From Chara braunii (taxonomy: Eukaryota > Streptophyta > Charophyceae > Charales > Characeae): DNA of 29,365 bases. Location: positions 772,886-802,250 of the forward strand of contig BFEA01000543.1 in NCBI GenBank assembly GCA_003427395.1. Reading direction: 5' to 3'. Positions within the stretch are counted from its first letter, which is position 1. Every line of letters begins with the position of its first letter. The position numbers were made by a program, and so were the translations under genes. Positions 20,398 to 28,385 of this stretch are shown here, piece after piece. The notes beneath the pieces were generated by a model. The model was not told where the DNA came from and searched no databases. It saw nothing but the letters and a program-made list of their open reading frames with translations.

Positions 20398-20856
20398 CTA
20401 CAACCTCAAATGAACCAGTGAGCACAACCTCAATTCCATTCGAACAACTTCAAAGAGGTATAAAACCAAATCTAGTGCACTAGGTACAGAATCCCCCACG
20501 CCTGTGTGGTTGAGCGCGAAGTACCCACAGATCTGTTCCGTAAAGATCGGACTAGCAATCGCCCCAAGGTATAAAACCAAATCTAGTGCACTAGGTACAG
20601 AATCCCCCACGCCTGGGTGGTTGAGCACGAAGTACCCACAGATCTGTTCCGTAAAGATCGGACTAGCAAGCGCCCCCAGGTCGGGAGGAGGCAGTTCGTC
20701 TAGAAAACTGACAGCGCATTTACCATTTGAAAGAAACAAAACCATACGCGCCTCTACCCGCACAATCAGTAAAGGTGCCGAACAAAAAACAGCCAACAAA
20801 CACATGCCGAAACCCCATGCATCAATAGTGGCATTGCCGCGTAATGCACCATGGGC
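20398..20856 (-). other. Open frame with in-frame 37-codon duplication; faint kinase-like motif
   Basis: A minus-strand frame stays open for about 150 codons from an upstream TGA to a TGA at 20398-20400. The upper part reads HGALRGNATIDAWGFGM. The IDAWGFG string followed by a hydrophobic helix (CLLAVFCSAPLL) resembles protein-kinase subdomain IX, where a D-x-W/Y-x-F-G pattern starts helix F. Below it, a 37-residue unit (PIFTEQICGYF, then VGDSVPSALDLVLYL) is present twice and differs at only about three residues. I see no HRD, DFG or APE motif nearby, so it may be an exon fragment, a decayed kinase piece, or chance. The first in-frame ATG is at 20805. Function unknown. Confidence 0.25.
20457..20680. 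repeat. 111-bp tandem duplication
   Basis: Two consecutive copies start with AGGTATAAAACCAAATC and run through CCGTAAAGATCGGACTAGCA. The period is 111 bp, a multiple of three, and only a handful of bases differ, so the duplication is recent or conserved. Confidence 0.95.
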
Positions 20857-21391
20857 TCAACCTAGGTGTGTGTCTGCGCTGCTGTGTTTCGATGTGCACA
20901 ATTGTTACTGCGCATTACTTCGCCGGAAGATAGGCGCAAAGATACATGTGAGCATACGTAGGTCATCCAAACACTGCAACGACCCAATGAATTGACTGAT
21001 CAATGAATTGACTGATCAACCCGACCGTGTTGATGAATCTCTTACTCAAGCCATCTATGACAGGATCGAAAATGGAAACTGGCCGATGCATCTATGACAG
21101 GGACAACTCGATCAGCAGCTCAATTCGTAATTTTACAAACACGACTTGACCAAACCAGAGTGCTGCGATCCAAACAAGTTCACCAGTACATCGTACTTGA
21201 CATACAAGCACAAAGAGGGAGCACTGTATGGATTGAGAACTCCACCAAGTGCTCTGTACATTAACAACGCATCAGGCAGACAGAGAGAGAGAGAGAGAGA
21301 GAGACAGAGGAAAGACAAACGAAAACCAAAAGACGACGGCTTGCCCATCTACCATCCTCTCTCTCTCACCACGGTTCGCAACCCCAAGATC
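20690..21391. other. Region downstream of GnTI, no confident gene
   Basis: Apart from the upper end of the open frame ending at 20398, it holds a doubled AATGAATTGACTGATCAA (about 20985-21018), a CATCTATGACAGG pair, and a GA run at about 21282-21304. No recognisable gene. Confidence 0.5.
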
Positions 21392-21440
21392 CTTCTTCTT
21401 CTTCTTCTTCTTCTTCTTCTTCTTCTTCTTCTTCTTCTTC
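21392..21440. repeat. (TTC)n microsatellite abutting the GnTI stop codon
   Basis: About 16 TTC units run directly into the GnTI stop codon. On the coding strand this is TGA followed by (AGA/GAA)n, so the start of the 3' untranslated region is a pure purine trinucleotide tract. Confidence 0.95.
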
Positions 21441-22935
21441 ACTTCATCATCTGCTGTGCCTGGACCCCTCCTCGTGCTGCTGCTATTCGTGCTTGGATGT
21501 TGCTTACAGACGAAGCAGACAACAAGAAAACGTTTTTCCCTCCACCAAGTCGGAAAACAACAACACCTTCATACGACACCCTTGGAATACCATCTTTCCA
21601 GTCTTCGAAAACTCCATACGGTCGCACGATAGCTGCATAGGATGCCTGGTCATCGTACACCAACCGGACATCCGTTTCCAGGTTGTCGCCATGCCCCTCA
21701 AGTAGCTGTGCTGCAGATATTGGTTTCGCAGAATTCAGCAAGTTCATGAAATGTTCAGGATATTGATCCTTCAACAAGTAGCTGAGGTCCTTCGTTGACC
21801 AGTCAATATCCTTATCATTCATCTTGATCGACTGCAAGTACTTTGCGAAATACTGTCCATGGCTGGAACCCTGTTCTCCAAAGTTGTATGTCCGGCACAC
21901 CTCCGGGCGGATAGATTGCCTACCCTTCCGGTTCTGCGGTGACCTTAACCAATCATCCCAGTAAGCTGCAGGCCATTTTGGCCTAAGCTCCTCCCACAGT
22001 TGCCGATTCATCATCCACCCAAGCCCTGGGAAAAAATCTGACCTATAAAGGGCCTCCGCATCGCCGACAAGATGGCTTTGACCATTGTCGTTCCACGAAG
22101 AGATGGCAAGAATCGAGCTGTCCTGGTCCAGCAAAGGAGCCGTCGCCTCGAAATAACTGAAAAAGTCCGGAGAAATGTCCATATCGTCTTCGAGCATGAT
22201 GACCCTGGGATACCCTTTCACATCGAAAAGATGACCCAGTGCAAACTTGTAGTGTTCCGCAATTCGATAATAAGCAATCATCTCGGTAGGACTCTTCATT
22301 GCCGGAGGCCGCTCTTCAATGTGCTGTATGTATGAGAAACGGGGCCCATAACGAATCGCCATATTGTGGACCCCCTCATGGAGTCCATCCTGGGAAATGT
22401 AAAGAGGAAATTTCTCAGGAGACGTATGATGCATCAGTAGCGACTTCACAGTCCTCTCCAGATAATCTGGGCGGTTGCAGGCCATAATCACCACAGCTGC
22501 AATCGGCAAAGAGGCAGAAGAATGGCCTCGATCCTGAACAGCAACTTCTCGGACCCGGTCATCTCTCCCCCATAATTTGCCTGCATCTATCCTCCTCGTG
22601 TTTGCCTGCTGCGCAGGTCTATTCTCCTTTCTATTGCCATCTACTCTCGGTTTCAACACAAGAGTCTTCTTGTGCTGCTCTGACTCGTAGTTCTCCGCTA
22701 CCTCCTGAAGCTGCTTGACGACGTGATTCTCAGAGCCTATCTCACCAGAGAGTCTTTTTATTTGCCGTAATTGCTTATCAGACATCCAAATCAGAAGGAA
22801 GAAGAAAAAGACCGCACCTGTAATCAAAATGAAGCGCGAGCAGACACTTGAGCGACCCACCTTTCTTCCTCCTCGAAGTACGCTTCCTCCTCCTCCCCCT
22901 CCACCCAAGAAGAGGGCATCTGATGATCCTGACAT
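21439..22935 (-). CDS. MGAT1: Alpha-1,3-mannosyl-glycoprotein 2-beta-N-acetylglucosaminyltransferase (GnTI), single exon, 498 aa
   Basis: GnTI (GT13 family; CGL1 in plants) transfers GlcNAc from UDP-GlcNAc to the alpha-1,3 arm of Man5GlcNAc2 in the Golgi and so opens complex N-glycan synthesis. The protein is type II: a short cytosolic tail with a Gly run (11-17) and basic residues, one membrane segment (about 34-50, FILITGAVFFFFLLIW), then a stem (about 51-142). The catalytic domain begins at PIAAVVIMACNRPDYLERTV (144-163). The metal/sugar-nucleotide motif EDD is at 249-251 within MLEDDMDISPDFF. Further signatures are SSWNDNGQ (279-286), YRSDFFPGLGWMM (297-309), YWDDWL (325-330, containing the expected catalytic aspartate) and IRPEVCRTYNFGEQGSS (342-358). 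The ATG start gives the expected topology. The stop TGA is followed at once by a GAA microsatellite. As I recall, land-plant CGL1 genes carry many introns; none is seen here. Confidence 0.96.
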   Translation of the reverse strand: MSGSSDALFLGGGGGGGSVLRGGRKVGRSSVCSRFILITGAVFFFFLLIWMSDKQLRQIKRLSGEIGSENHVVKQLQEVAENYESEQHKKTLVLKPRVDGNRKENRPAQQANTRRIDAGKLWGRDDRVREVAVQDRGHSSASLPIAAVVIMACNRPDYLERTVKSLLMHHTSPEKFPLYISQDGLHEGVHNMAIRYGPRFSYIQHIEERPPAMKSPTEMIAYYRIAEHYKFALGHLFDVKGYPRVIMLEDDMDISPDFFSYFEATAPLLDQDSSILAISSWNDNGQSHLVGDAEALYRSDFFPGLGWMMNRQLWEELRPKWPAAYWDDWLRSPQNRKGRQSIRPEVCRTYNFGEQGSSHGQYFAKYLQSIKMNDKDIDWSTKDLSYLLKDQYPEHFMNLLNSAKPISAAQLLEGHGDNLETDVRLVYDDQASYAAIVRPYGVFEDWKDGIPRVSYEGVVVFRLGGGKNVFLLSASSVSNIQARIAAARGGVQAQQMMK

Positions 22936-22943
22936 GTTTTACC

Positions 22944-23017
22944 GAGACCTAGTAGGTCCAATGGTAAACCTTCATCTGTTAACATAAATGGCGAGGGTTC
23001 AATCCCCGAGCAAAGAA
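22944..23017 (+). other. tRNA-like segment upstream of GnTI
   Basis: The segment TAGGTCCAATGGT resembles a D-arm/A-box, CTGTTAAC resembles an Asn-type (GTT) anticodon loop, and GAGGGTTCAATCCCCG gives a B-box-like T-arm. Stems have mismatches and no clean acceptor stem is visible, so I read it as a tRNA-derived SINE head or decayed tRNA, not a working tRNA gene. It lies 10-80 nt upstream of the GnTI ATG, in opposite orientation. Confidence 0.45.
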
Positions 23018-23084
23018 ATGATGACAACGTATACATGAACGTTACACATGCAAGATATATGTACACATGTACATGAATATATAT

Positions 23085-23393
23085 CGGTGAAACTCCAACG
23101 AAACAGTTTGTCACAGCCCCTTGTTAGTTGTCTTCTTCTCCCTCTCTGCCTACGGTTTACCGGACAGCTCTGCTTGACGATATGTATATATATATATAGT
23201 CAAACAGAGCTACCCCGCTAAACCCTAGGCAGAGAGGGAGAAGAGGACAACTAACGAGGGGTTTATACTACCGGGCAGCACTGTTTGACCATCAAACGGA
23301 ACTGCCCGGTAAACCGTAGGCACAGAGGGACAAGAGGGAGAAGAGGACAACAAACGAGGGACTGTGACAAACTGTTTCGTCAGAGTTTCACCG
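23085..23393. mobile_element. ~310-bp foldback element with nested hairpins
   Basis: The outer arms start CGGTGAAACTCC and end GAGTTTCACCG. The inverted repeat runs about 80 bp per side (23085-23163 against 23306-23393) and includes GAAACAGTTTGTCACAG and a CT-rich TTCTCCCTCT stretch. A further partial copy of the right-arm sequence is at 23215-23261. Two inner hairpins are visible: AGCTCTGCTTGAC/GTCAAACAGAGCT around a TA run (23166-23211), and CCGGGCAG/CTGCCCGG (23271-23309). No coding capacity is present. No clear target-site duplication is visible. Confidence 0.8.
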
Positions 23394-23402
23394 ACTCGTC
23401 AG
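23366..23402 (-). ncRNA. Hammerhead-ribozyme-like core at the foldback boundary
   Basis: The minus strand reads CTGACGA, then stem II GTCGG/CTGAC (five pairs including one G-U) closing loop TGAAACT, then GAAA. This is followed by a possible short helix III (ACA-GTT-TGT) and a C that would be the cleavage-site nucleotide, giving GTC. Every invariant core base I can name is present. The sequences that should form helix I (CCTC before the core and ACAG after the C) do not pair, so the motif may be decayed, or the true helix I may lie elsewhere. The left arm of the foldback carries the 3' half of the same motif on the plus strand. Confidence 0.55.
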
Positions 23403-24708
23403 GAGGCTAAACCCTTCACCCGCTCTGCCTACAGTTTACAGGGCAGTTCAGCGGGCAGTTTACGAGGGCCTGTTTGACAATATATACATATATGACAGCG
23501 ACAACCACCTTAATAAAACAAATAACTTCAGAAAAGAAGGAAAAGTGTGTGCACTCTAGTTCTTTGTACAAATGCACAATTTGATGGCGCGCACATTTGT
23601 GCCCCACTGCATTTGTCTGGATAGTCATTCGTATGCATCCCAAACGGAGACTAACAAAAAAAACAAAAAGCAAAAAAAACAGAGGCAACATCAGATCCAA
23701 CGGATCCGCGTTCCGAAAGACTCTCTCCCCATCACGAATACATTTACCGTCATGTTGCGTGTCAACGGTTAACGCAGGAGGAAGAACACAAGAAGGCATA
23801 GAATGAAGGGAGTAGTAGTCGAGAGAGATCAACGGTCAGCGAAAACACATCACAGAACAGGCTGCCAGGGGGTTGCTTCGAATGTGCATCAGTCCCGGAT
23901 TCAGAGGGGGGTGTGCGGCACCGCACACCCGTACAACCATTTGTCTTCACATTTGTGCAGAGGACATACAGCAGCAACCACAACCCAAACACCTGTGTGT
24001 GTGAAATGGATTGGAAAAGGAAAAGACGAGAGAAACAAAGTGGCACACAAGGAAAAGACTGCCCAGTGTTCATGCAAACAAAAAAAACACAAAGGCCAAA
24101 CAGAGAAGAAAATCAAGACTAGCGAAAGGCAGCCACTGTGTGGATGCTTTGCGAAATCCAATGTGACTAAGGCCACCCCACACAGGTGACTGACCCAAAA
24201 TGCATTGGAAGGTCACAGACACCTGTATTGAGATGGAGACGACAAAGAATCAGTGCATACCTAGAAGGAGCTCAGAGGCACAAAAATGCACAACCTCTCA
24301 CAAAGAAGTAAAAGGTATATAATGCGACATGACTGCAAAAAGCGCCAACGGCATGAACCCCTCGACACACACACGAGGGGCTACATGCTGACCCAACAAT
24401 CACAGCCAGCGTAAGATCGCCCCTCACAACGCAGCCACCATCACAGTGGCAAAAGTTATACACTGGTATAATGAGTGCTCTAGTGTTAAGGACTACTTGC
24501 ACGTTGGGCTTTACGACAGACAAGCAGAATAGGACGGGAAGACATGCAATCACCGCCTTGGGGCTCCACAAATAACGTCGGTGGACGGATGGATTGACTA
24601 AGAGAACACCACCTAACTATGGATAGAAGGGGACTCATTATCAGCAGTGCCTCTACGCGGATATCTTGTCCATACTCCCATAGCCAACTCTGTCTTTTGT
24701 TTCTTTCC
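23403..24708. other. Intergenic, no gene recognised
   Basis: The first part (to about 23500) continues motif words of the foldback element (TACAGTTTACAGGGCAG, TGTTTGACAATATA). The remainder has a perfect GC-rich palindrome at 23909-23930 and no recognisable gene. Confidence 0.5.
23909..23930. repeat. Perfect 10-bp GC-rich inverted repeat
   Basis: GGGTGTGCGG, then CA, then CCGCACACCC forms an uninterrupted stem. The preceding string CAGTCCCGGATTCAGAGGGG loosely resembles transposon end sequences that start CAGTGGCGGATCCAGGGG. Confidence 0.85.
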
Positions 24709-24721
24709 GTCTTTTTTGGGG

Positions 24722-24816
24722 GGACCATTTCTCGATTTACTTGTGTCATCCCCTTGCGCAGGGGCCATGCTAATCTTCTCTGTATCATTCCCATTTTCAT
24801 GGGCATCCCAAAGGAC
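24722..24816 (-). pseudogene. Near full-length U6 snRNA copy, probably non-functional
   Basis: The minus strand carries almost the whole U6 sequence: a GTCCTTTGGGATG 5' stem, AATGATACAGAGAAGATTAGC with an intact ACAGAGA box and AGC triad, GCATGGCCCCTGCGCAAGG, and AAATCGAGAAATGGTCC at the 3' end. Two extra G bases lie after CAAGG and the GATGACACGCA region has changed to GATGACACAAGTA. No T-run terminator follows; instead CCCCCAAAAAAGACGG. No plant-type upstream element or TATA box is evident on the 5' side. Most likely a retropseudogene, but it is the best preserved of the snRNA copies here. Confidence 0.75.
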
Positions 24817-25569
24817 AGTTTTTTTTTTTCACTTTTCTCTTTTTGAGGTTGTCAACGTTGTATATTACAGCTGGAAACCGGGTCCAGCATCCCTTGAAAA
24901 GAATGAATGACCCACTCCACGCTTCCTTCCATTATGGCTGAAGGACCCTGAGACAGCGGCATCGATTGCTTCGTTTCAGGAAACAATTTACCGTGGCTCG
25001 GCCCCTGCAATCTAGTCCCCCCTGCTGTCCCTCCGACCCTGCAATGTAATCCTCCCTTCCAACGCCTCTCCACCGCCGAGGCTGCCAGCGGTTTCCGTAT
25101 ATTGCTAGAGCTAGCTAAGGAAGGAAGTCCAGACAACAAGATTGATCGTAGTGATTTCCGTACATTACGCCGACACCAAACTGAGACTCGAGTTACCTAT
25201 AGCCGTCCGCATCGACAGCGCTTCCTGGACTGACACTGTGGATTGTCCATCCGTAGACCCCCTTCTCCAATTCCACTTCATGCTACCGGTAGTAGCCCCT
25301 CTCAAACCCCAACCTTGCCCGAGTCCAGGACCGTTATCCTGATTTGTCCCCGGTTTCTTGTTCTTTGTCTGGGCATTTCCTGGGTTCCTTTACGGCTCTC
25401 CAACAACAGCCCATGATGTTTTCAGTCTCGAGGAGTTACATAAATCCGCCGTCTCGAGCTTCTGCTGCCCTTAATTCGCTGTCTGCCTATTGTTTCCGTA
25501 CACCTTCTATTCCATAATTCCTTTTCTTTGGAATAGTCTATCCTCGTACTTTAGCCAACCCTTCAGCTC

Positions 25570-25812
25570 CTATTCTTTCGAATAGTCTATCCTCAGACTA
25601 TCGCCAACCCTTAGGCTCTAGGAATCCCGTTAGCAGAACAAGGGTATCCTCGGGGATCAAACAGCTGGCCGTCGCCCACAGAATTCAAATCTATTCTTTC
25701 GAATAGTCTATCCTCAGACTATCGCCGACCCTTAGGCTTTAGGAATCCCGTTAGCAGAACAAAGGGTATCCTCGGGGATCAAACAGCTGGCCGTCGCCCA
25801 CAGAATTCAGAT
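25570..25812. repeat. 121-bp tandem duplication with hairpins
   Basis: Two copies start CTATTCTTTCGAATAGTC and end CGTCGCCCACAGAATTCA, nearly identical. Each begins with a CTATTC/GAATAG hairpin overlapping an AGTCT/AGACT hairpin. A third, diverged GGAATAGTCTATCCTC lies at about 25540. The surrounding 24.9-25.8 kb differs in texture from the rest of the window and could be organelle-derived, which I cannot confirm. Confidence 0.85.
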
Positions 25813-25942
25813 GTTTCTTTTCATATAGTCCCTAATGGATCCTCCTGCTAATACTTATCAAATCAACACTACACATCTCCGTGCACTTCCGAGAGCAGCG
25901 TCTAAATAAATAGAATTGTAGAGTACCCCTGCAACTCCTCCT

Positions 25943-25977
25943 CCCCCCCCCCCCCCCCCCCCCCCCCCAAAAAAAAA
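25943..25977. repeat. C26 homopolymer followed by A9
   Basis: 26 consecutive C followed by 9 A on the plus strand. The complementary G run could form quadruplexes, and its true length is uncertain in sequencing. Confidence 0.95.
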
Positions 25978-26130
25978 CAAAAAGGACAGAGGGCCTCCCA
26001 ATCCTCCCAGTTGCCTTGGGCAAAAACAAACATTGGGGGACATAATCAACATGCTGTCCGCCCCTCTGCTGCTTACCTAGCTGCGATGAGACAACTCCCC
26101 ATGATCATCTATCTTCTCTTTGTTATCATT

Positions 26131-26246
26131 TAACCGACCAGCCCAAGGTAATTCACAGTTACTTTATTCTGTTCCTCTGGTTGCACCTTGATTCCAACTC
26201 AGTTTGTGTTTCCCAACAGCTCACGGGCGTATCAGCTGAGCTACCG
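26131..26246 (-). mobile_element. tRNA-derived SINE copy
   Basis: On the minus strand TAGCTCAGCTGA (26232-26243) is a good A-box and GAGTTGGAATC (about 26190-26200) a diverged B-box. The body GGTGCAACCAGAGGAACAGA and AATTACCTTGGGC matches the copy at 19.2 kb. Confidence 0.65.
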
Positions 26247-26345
26247 TCTTCACCCGAATAGAACGCCCGGTCATTATAGCCGTATTTGGTGCACTTTTCA
26301 GTCCAGATACAGCTATAATAACCGGGCGTTCTATTCGGGTGAAGA
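26247..26345. repeat. 34-bp near-perfect inverted repeat with a ~31-bp centre
   Basis: The left arm (26247-26280) and right arm (26312-26345) differ at one of 34 positions and carry CACCCGAATAGAACGCCCGG and its complement. The left arm abuts a SINE head on the minus strand. The right arm continues on the plus strand into GATGGTAGGCTCGTTGGTAG, also tRNA-like. Confidence 0.9.
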
Positions 26346-26600
26346 TGGTAGGCTCGTTGGTAGTCCACTCCATTATCTTTCTCGGAGACCGTGGGCAACT
26401 AAGTTTTTTTCTGAAAGATAACGATTCCCCTGCAATCGCCACCTTTTATATGGCAAACTCTAGGTTGAAGAGAGTAACTTTTTTTTTTTTCCCTTGTTCT
26501 TTCTTGCGGGGAAAGCGCCTGACGTTGATTGATTGTATCCTGTAGGATTTGAACTCCGATGATCTGTTTATCAAAGAAGTTATTACATGCTTGTACCATT

Positions 26601-26860
26601 CAGCCGCCAGGCAGGCACAGAAAGAGAGAGAGAGGAGGGGGGGGGAGGGGTTCCACTCTTTCTTCTCTCTTTTCTTTTCTTTTCCTTTCCTCTTTATTAA
26701 GGGCATCGGCCGTGCACTATTTTGTCTTGTCGAACTCACAACATCGAGCCGGTTTCATTCATCAGATCCAGATTCCATCTGGATTTGAACTCAGGTCTGT
26801 ATTTCAACAGTTTCATGGCTGTACCAAGCAACTGATCCTTGTCGACAAACCGTTCAGCCA
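26601..26860 (-). mobile_element. SINE-containing repeat unit 1 of a ~310-bp tandem pair
   Basis: On the minus strand GAGTTCAAATCC (about 26781-26792) is a good B-box and the head GGATCAGTTGCTTGGTAC is shared with unit 2. The body ends TTAATAAAGAGGAAAGG followed by an AAAAG-rich tail, then a GA/GGGG run and the GGCAGGCACAGAAAGAG boundary word. Confidence 0.65.
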
Positions 26861-26911
26861 GCAGGTTTGCAATTGGATAGTGAAACACTCACTTTGATAG
26901 AAAAGACCGCT

Positions 26912-27170
26912 CAGCCAGCAGGCAGGCACAGAAAGAGGGATTTTCCCCCCTCTTTCTACTCTCTTTTCTTTTCTTTTCTTTTCCTTTCTTCTTTATTAAG
27001 GGCGTCGGTCGGCCGTGAACTATCTTGTCTTGTCAAACTGTCGAACTGAGCGGCCCTCGGGTTATTCAACAACAACGAGTCGATTTTCATCCATCTGATT
27101 CCCATCTGGATTTGAATTCAGGTCTGTATTTCAACACAGTTTAATTACTGTACCAAGCAACTGATCCTTT
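26912..27170 (-). mobile_element. SINE-containing repeat unit 2 of a ~310-bp tandem pair
   Basis: The same order as unit 1: head GGATCAGTTGCTTGGTAC (about 27150-27167), B-box-like GAATTCAAATCC (about 27108-27119), body ATGGGAATCAGATGGATG, end TTAATAAAGAAGG, AAAAG-rich tail, and boundary word GGCAGGCACAGAAAGAG. The copies have diverged, so the pair is either an old tandem duplication or two insertions at the same site. Confidence 0.65.
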
Positions 27171-27206
27171 TCAACAAAAAGAACCATAATCAGGTCTTGG
27201 TAGCCG

Positions 27207-27290
27207 GTAATTATCACTGCATCTGGACAGAAAGTTGAGCCAAATGCAGCTATAATGACCGGGCGTTCTATTCGGGTGAGGACGGTAGTT
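27207..27290 (+). repeat. Third copy of the palindrome arm
   Basis: GCTATAATGACCGGGCGTTC followed by TATTCGGGTGA at 27249-27282 repeats the right arm of the 26.3-kb palindrome. The preceding GGTAATTATCACTGCATCTGG is a diverged inverted partner, so this copy is also weakly palindromic. Confidence 0.8.
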
Positions 27291-27360
27291 AAAACCACCG
27301 GTACCCACATCTGCACAAACGTACTAACAACTTCTTTGTTTGTTGAAATTTTGTTCAAAT

Positions 27361-27440
27361 CCTCCAAATTACTTTTTTTTTTACCTCCAAATTACTTTTT
27401 TTTCCCTCCAAATTACTTTTTTTTTCCCCTCCAAATTACT
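27361..27440. repeat. ~20-bp tandem repeat CCTCCAAATTAC-T(n), four units
   Basis: CTCCAAATTAC recurs four times, each of the first three followed by 8-10 T. Confidence 0.9.
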
Positions 27441-27813
27441 AAATTCTTTGTTTGCTGAACTCTGCTCAATCCTCTGAATCTAAAAATACATAACTGCTGC
27501 TTTTTTTTTTCGGGGAAAACACAGTTTTTTATTATCAAATGCAATGCAATATAACTGCTTTTGTTGGTTGTTAAAAACCCACCTGCTAAAGAATCATGAG
27601 CAGCGGGTACTGGTTAAATAAACCCCACCAGTACCCTCTCCCCCCTAGAAATCGCAAAATGACCAAGAACAACGACAATGGCCTCCGAGACGACAAGGAG
27701 GCCCCTCACCCCCAACGTCTGCCAGTCCCGATCGGGGAAATGCCCAAGCCTCCTCTTCCTCGAGAGGCAAACGGCCACGTGGCTGCCAAAACGACATAAA
27801 ATGCGCAAGCCTT

Positions 27814-27845
27814 CTCCTCCTCCTCCTCCTCCTCCTCCTCCTCCT
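27814..27845. repeat. (CTC)n microsatellite
   Basis: About ten CTC units followed by a T run. A second, interrupted CTC/TTC run lies at 28078-28128. Confidence 0.95.
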
Positions 27846-28236
27846 TTTTTCCATTCCTCCATGTCTGGAGGAAAAGAATGAACACAGCTCATCAACACGG
27901 TCCCAAAAAATTTGTAAGATATGGTCGTCATCAAAGTGGTGTCATAACCCCAGACAAATGTAAATGTTTATTTATTAAAAAAAAACAAAAACAGGCGAAG
28001 GGGGAGAGTCGCGCCCAACTTCCACCTTACCCCAAGCCACAAGAAGCGAAATGCAACGAGCACACGAACAGAACGTCCTCTTCCTCCTCTTACTCCTCCT
28101 CCTCCTCCTCTTCCTCCTCCTCCTCCTCACCGTGTCAACAACAGGAGGACAGCCTGTCGGGATCGGGATCGGAGCTAGACCTCAGAAAATGCGTGAGCAA
28201 AAGTGAGAGATTGCGAAAAGAAAAGAAAAACAAAAG

Positions 28237-28274
28237 GGAAAAACAAAAACAAAAACAAAAACAAAAACAAAAAA
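28237..28274. repeat. (AAAAAC)n hexanucleotide repeat
   Basis: About six units of AAAAAC followed by a short A run. Confidence 0.92.
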
Positions 28275-28385
28275 ATGGTTAGAGAAGCGCGGCGCTTGAG
28301 ACCTTGTTATCGCGAATTCAAAGGTCAACCGCCGTTCCAGGACTTGCTGCTGCTCCGACCCTGACCTGCGCTTCTCCACTCTGAT

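Noticed and set aside
24722-24816. Functional U6 snRNA gene
   Set aside because: The GG insertion, altered 3' region, missing T-run terminator and lack of visible promoter elements argue for a pseudogene.
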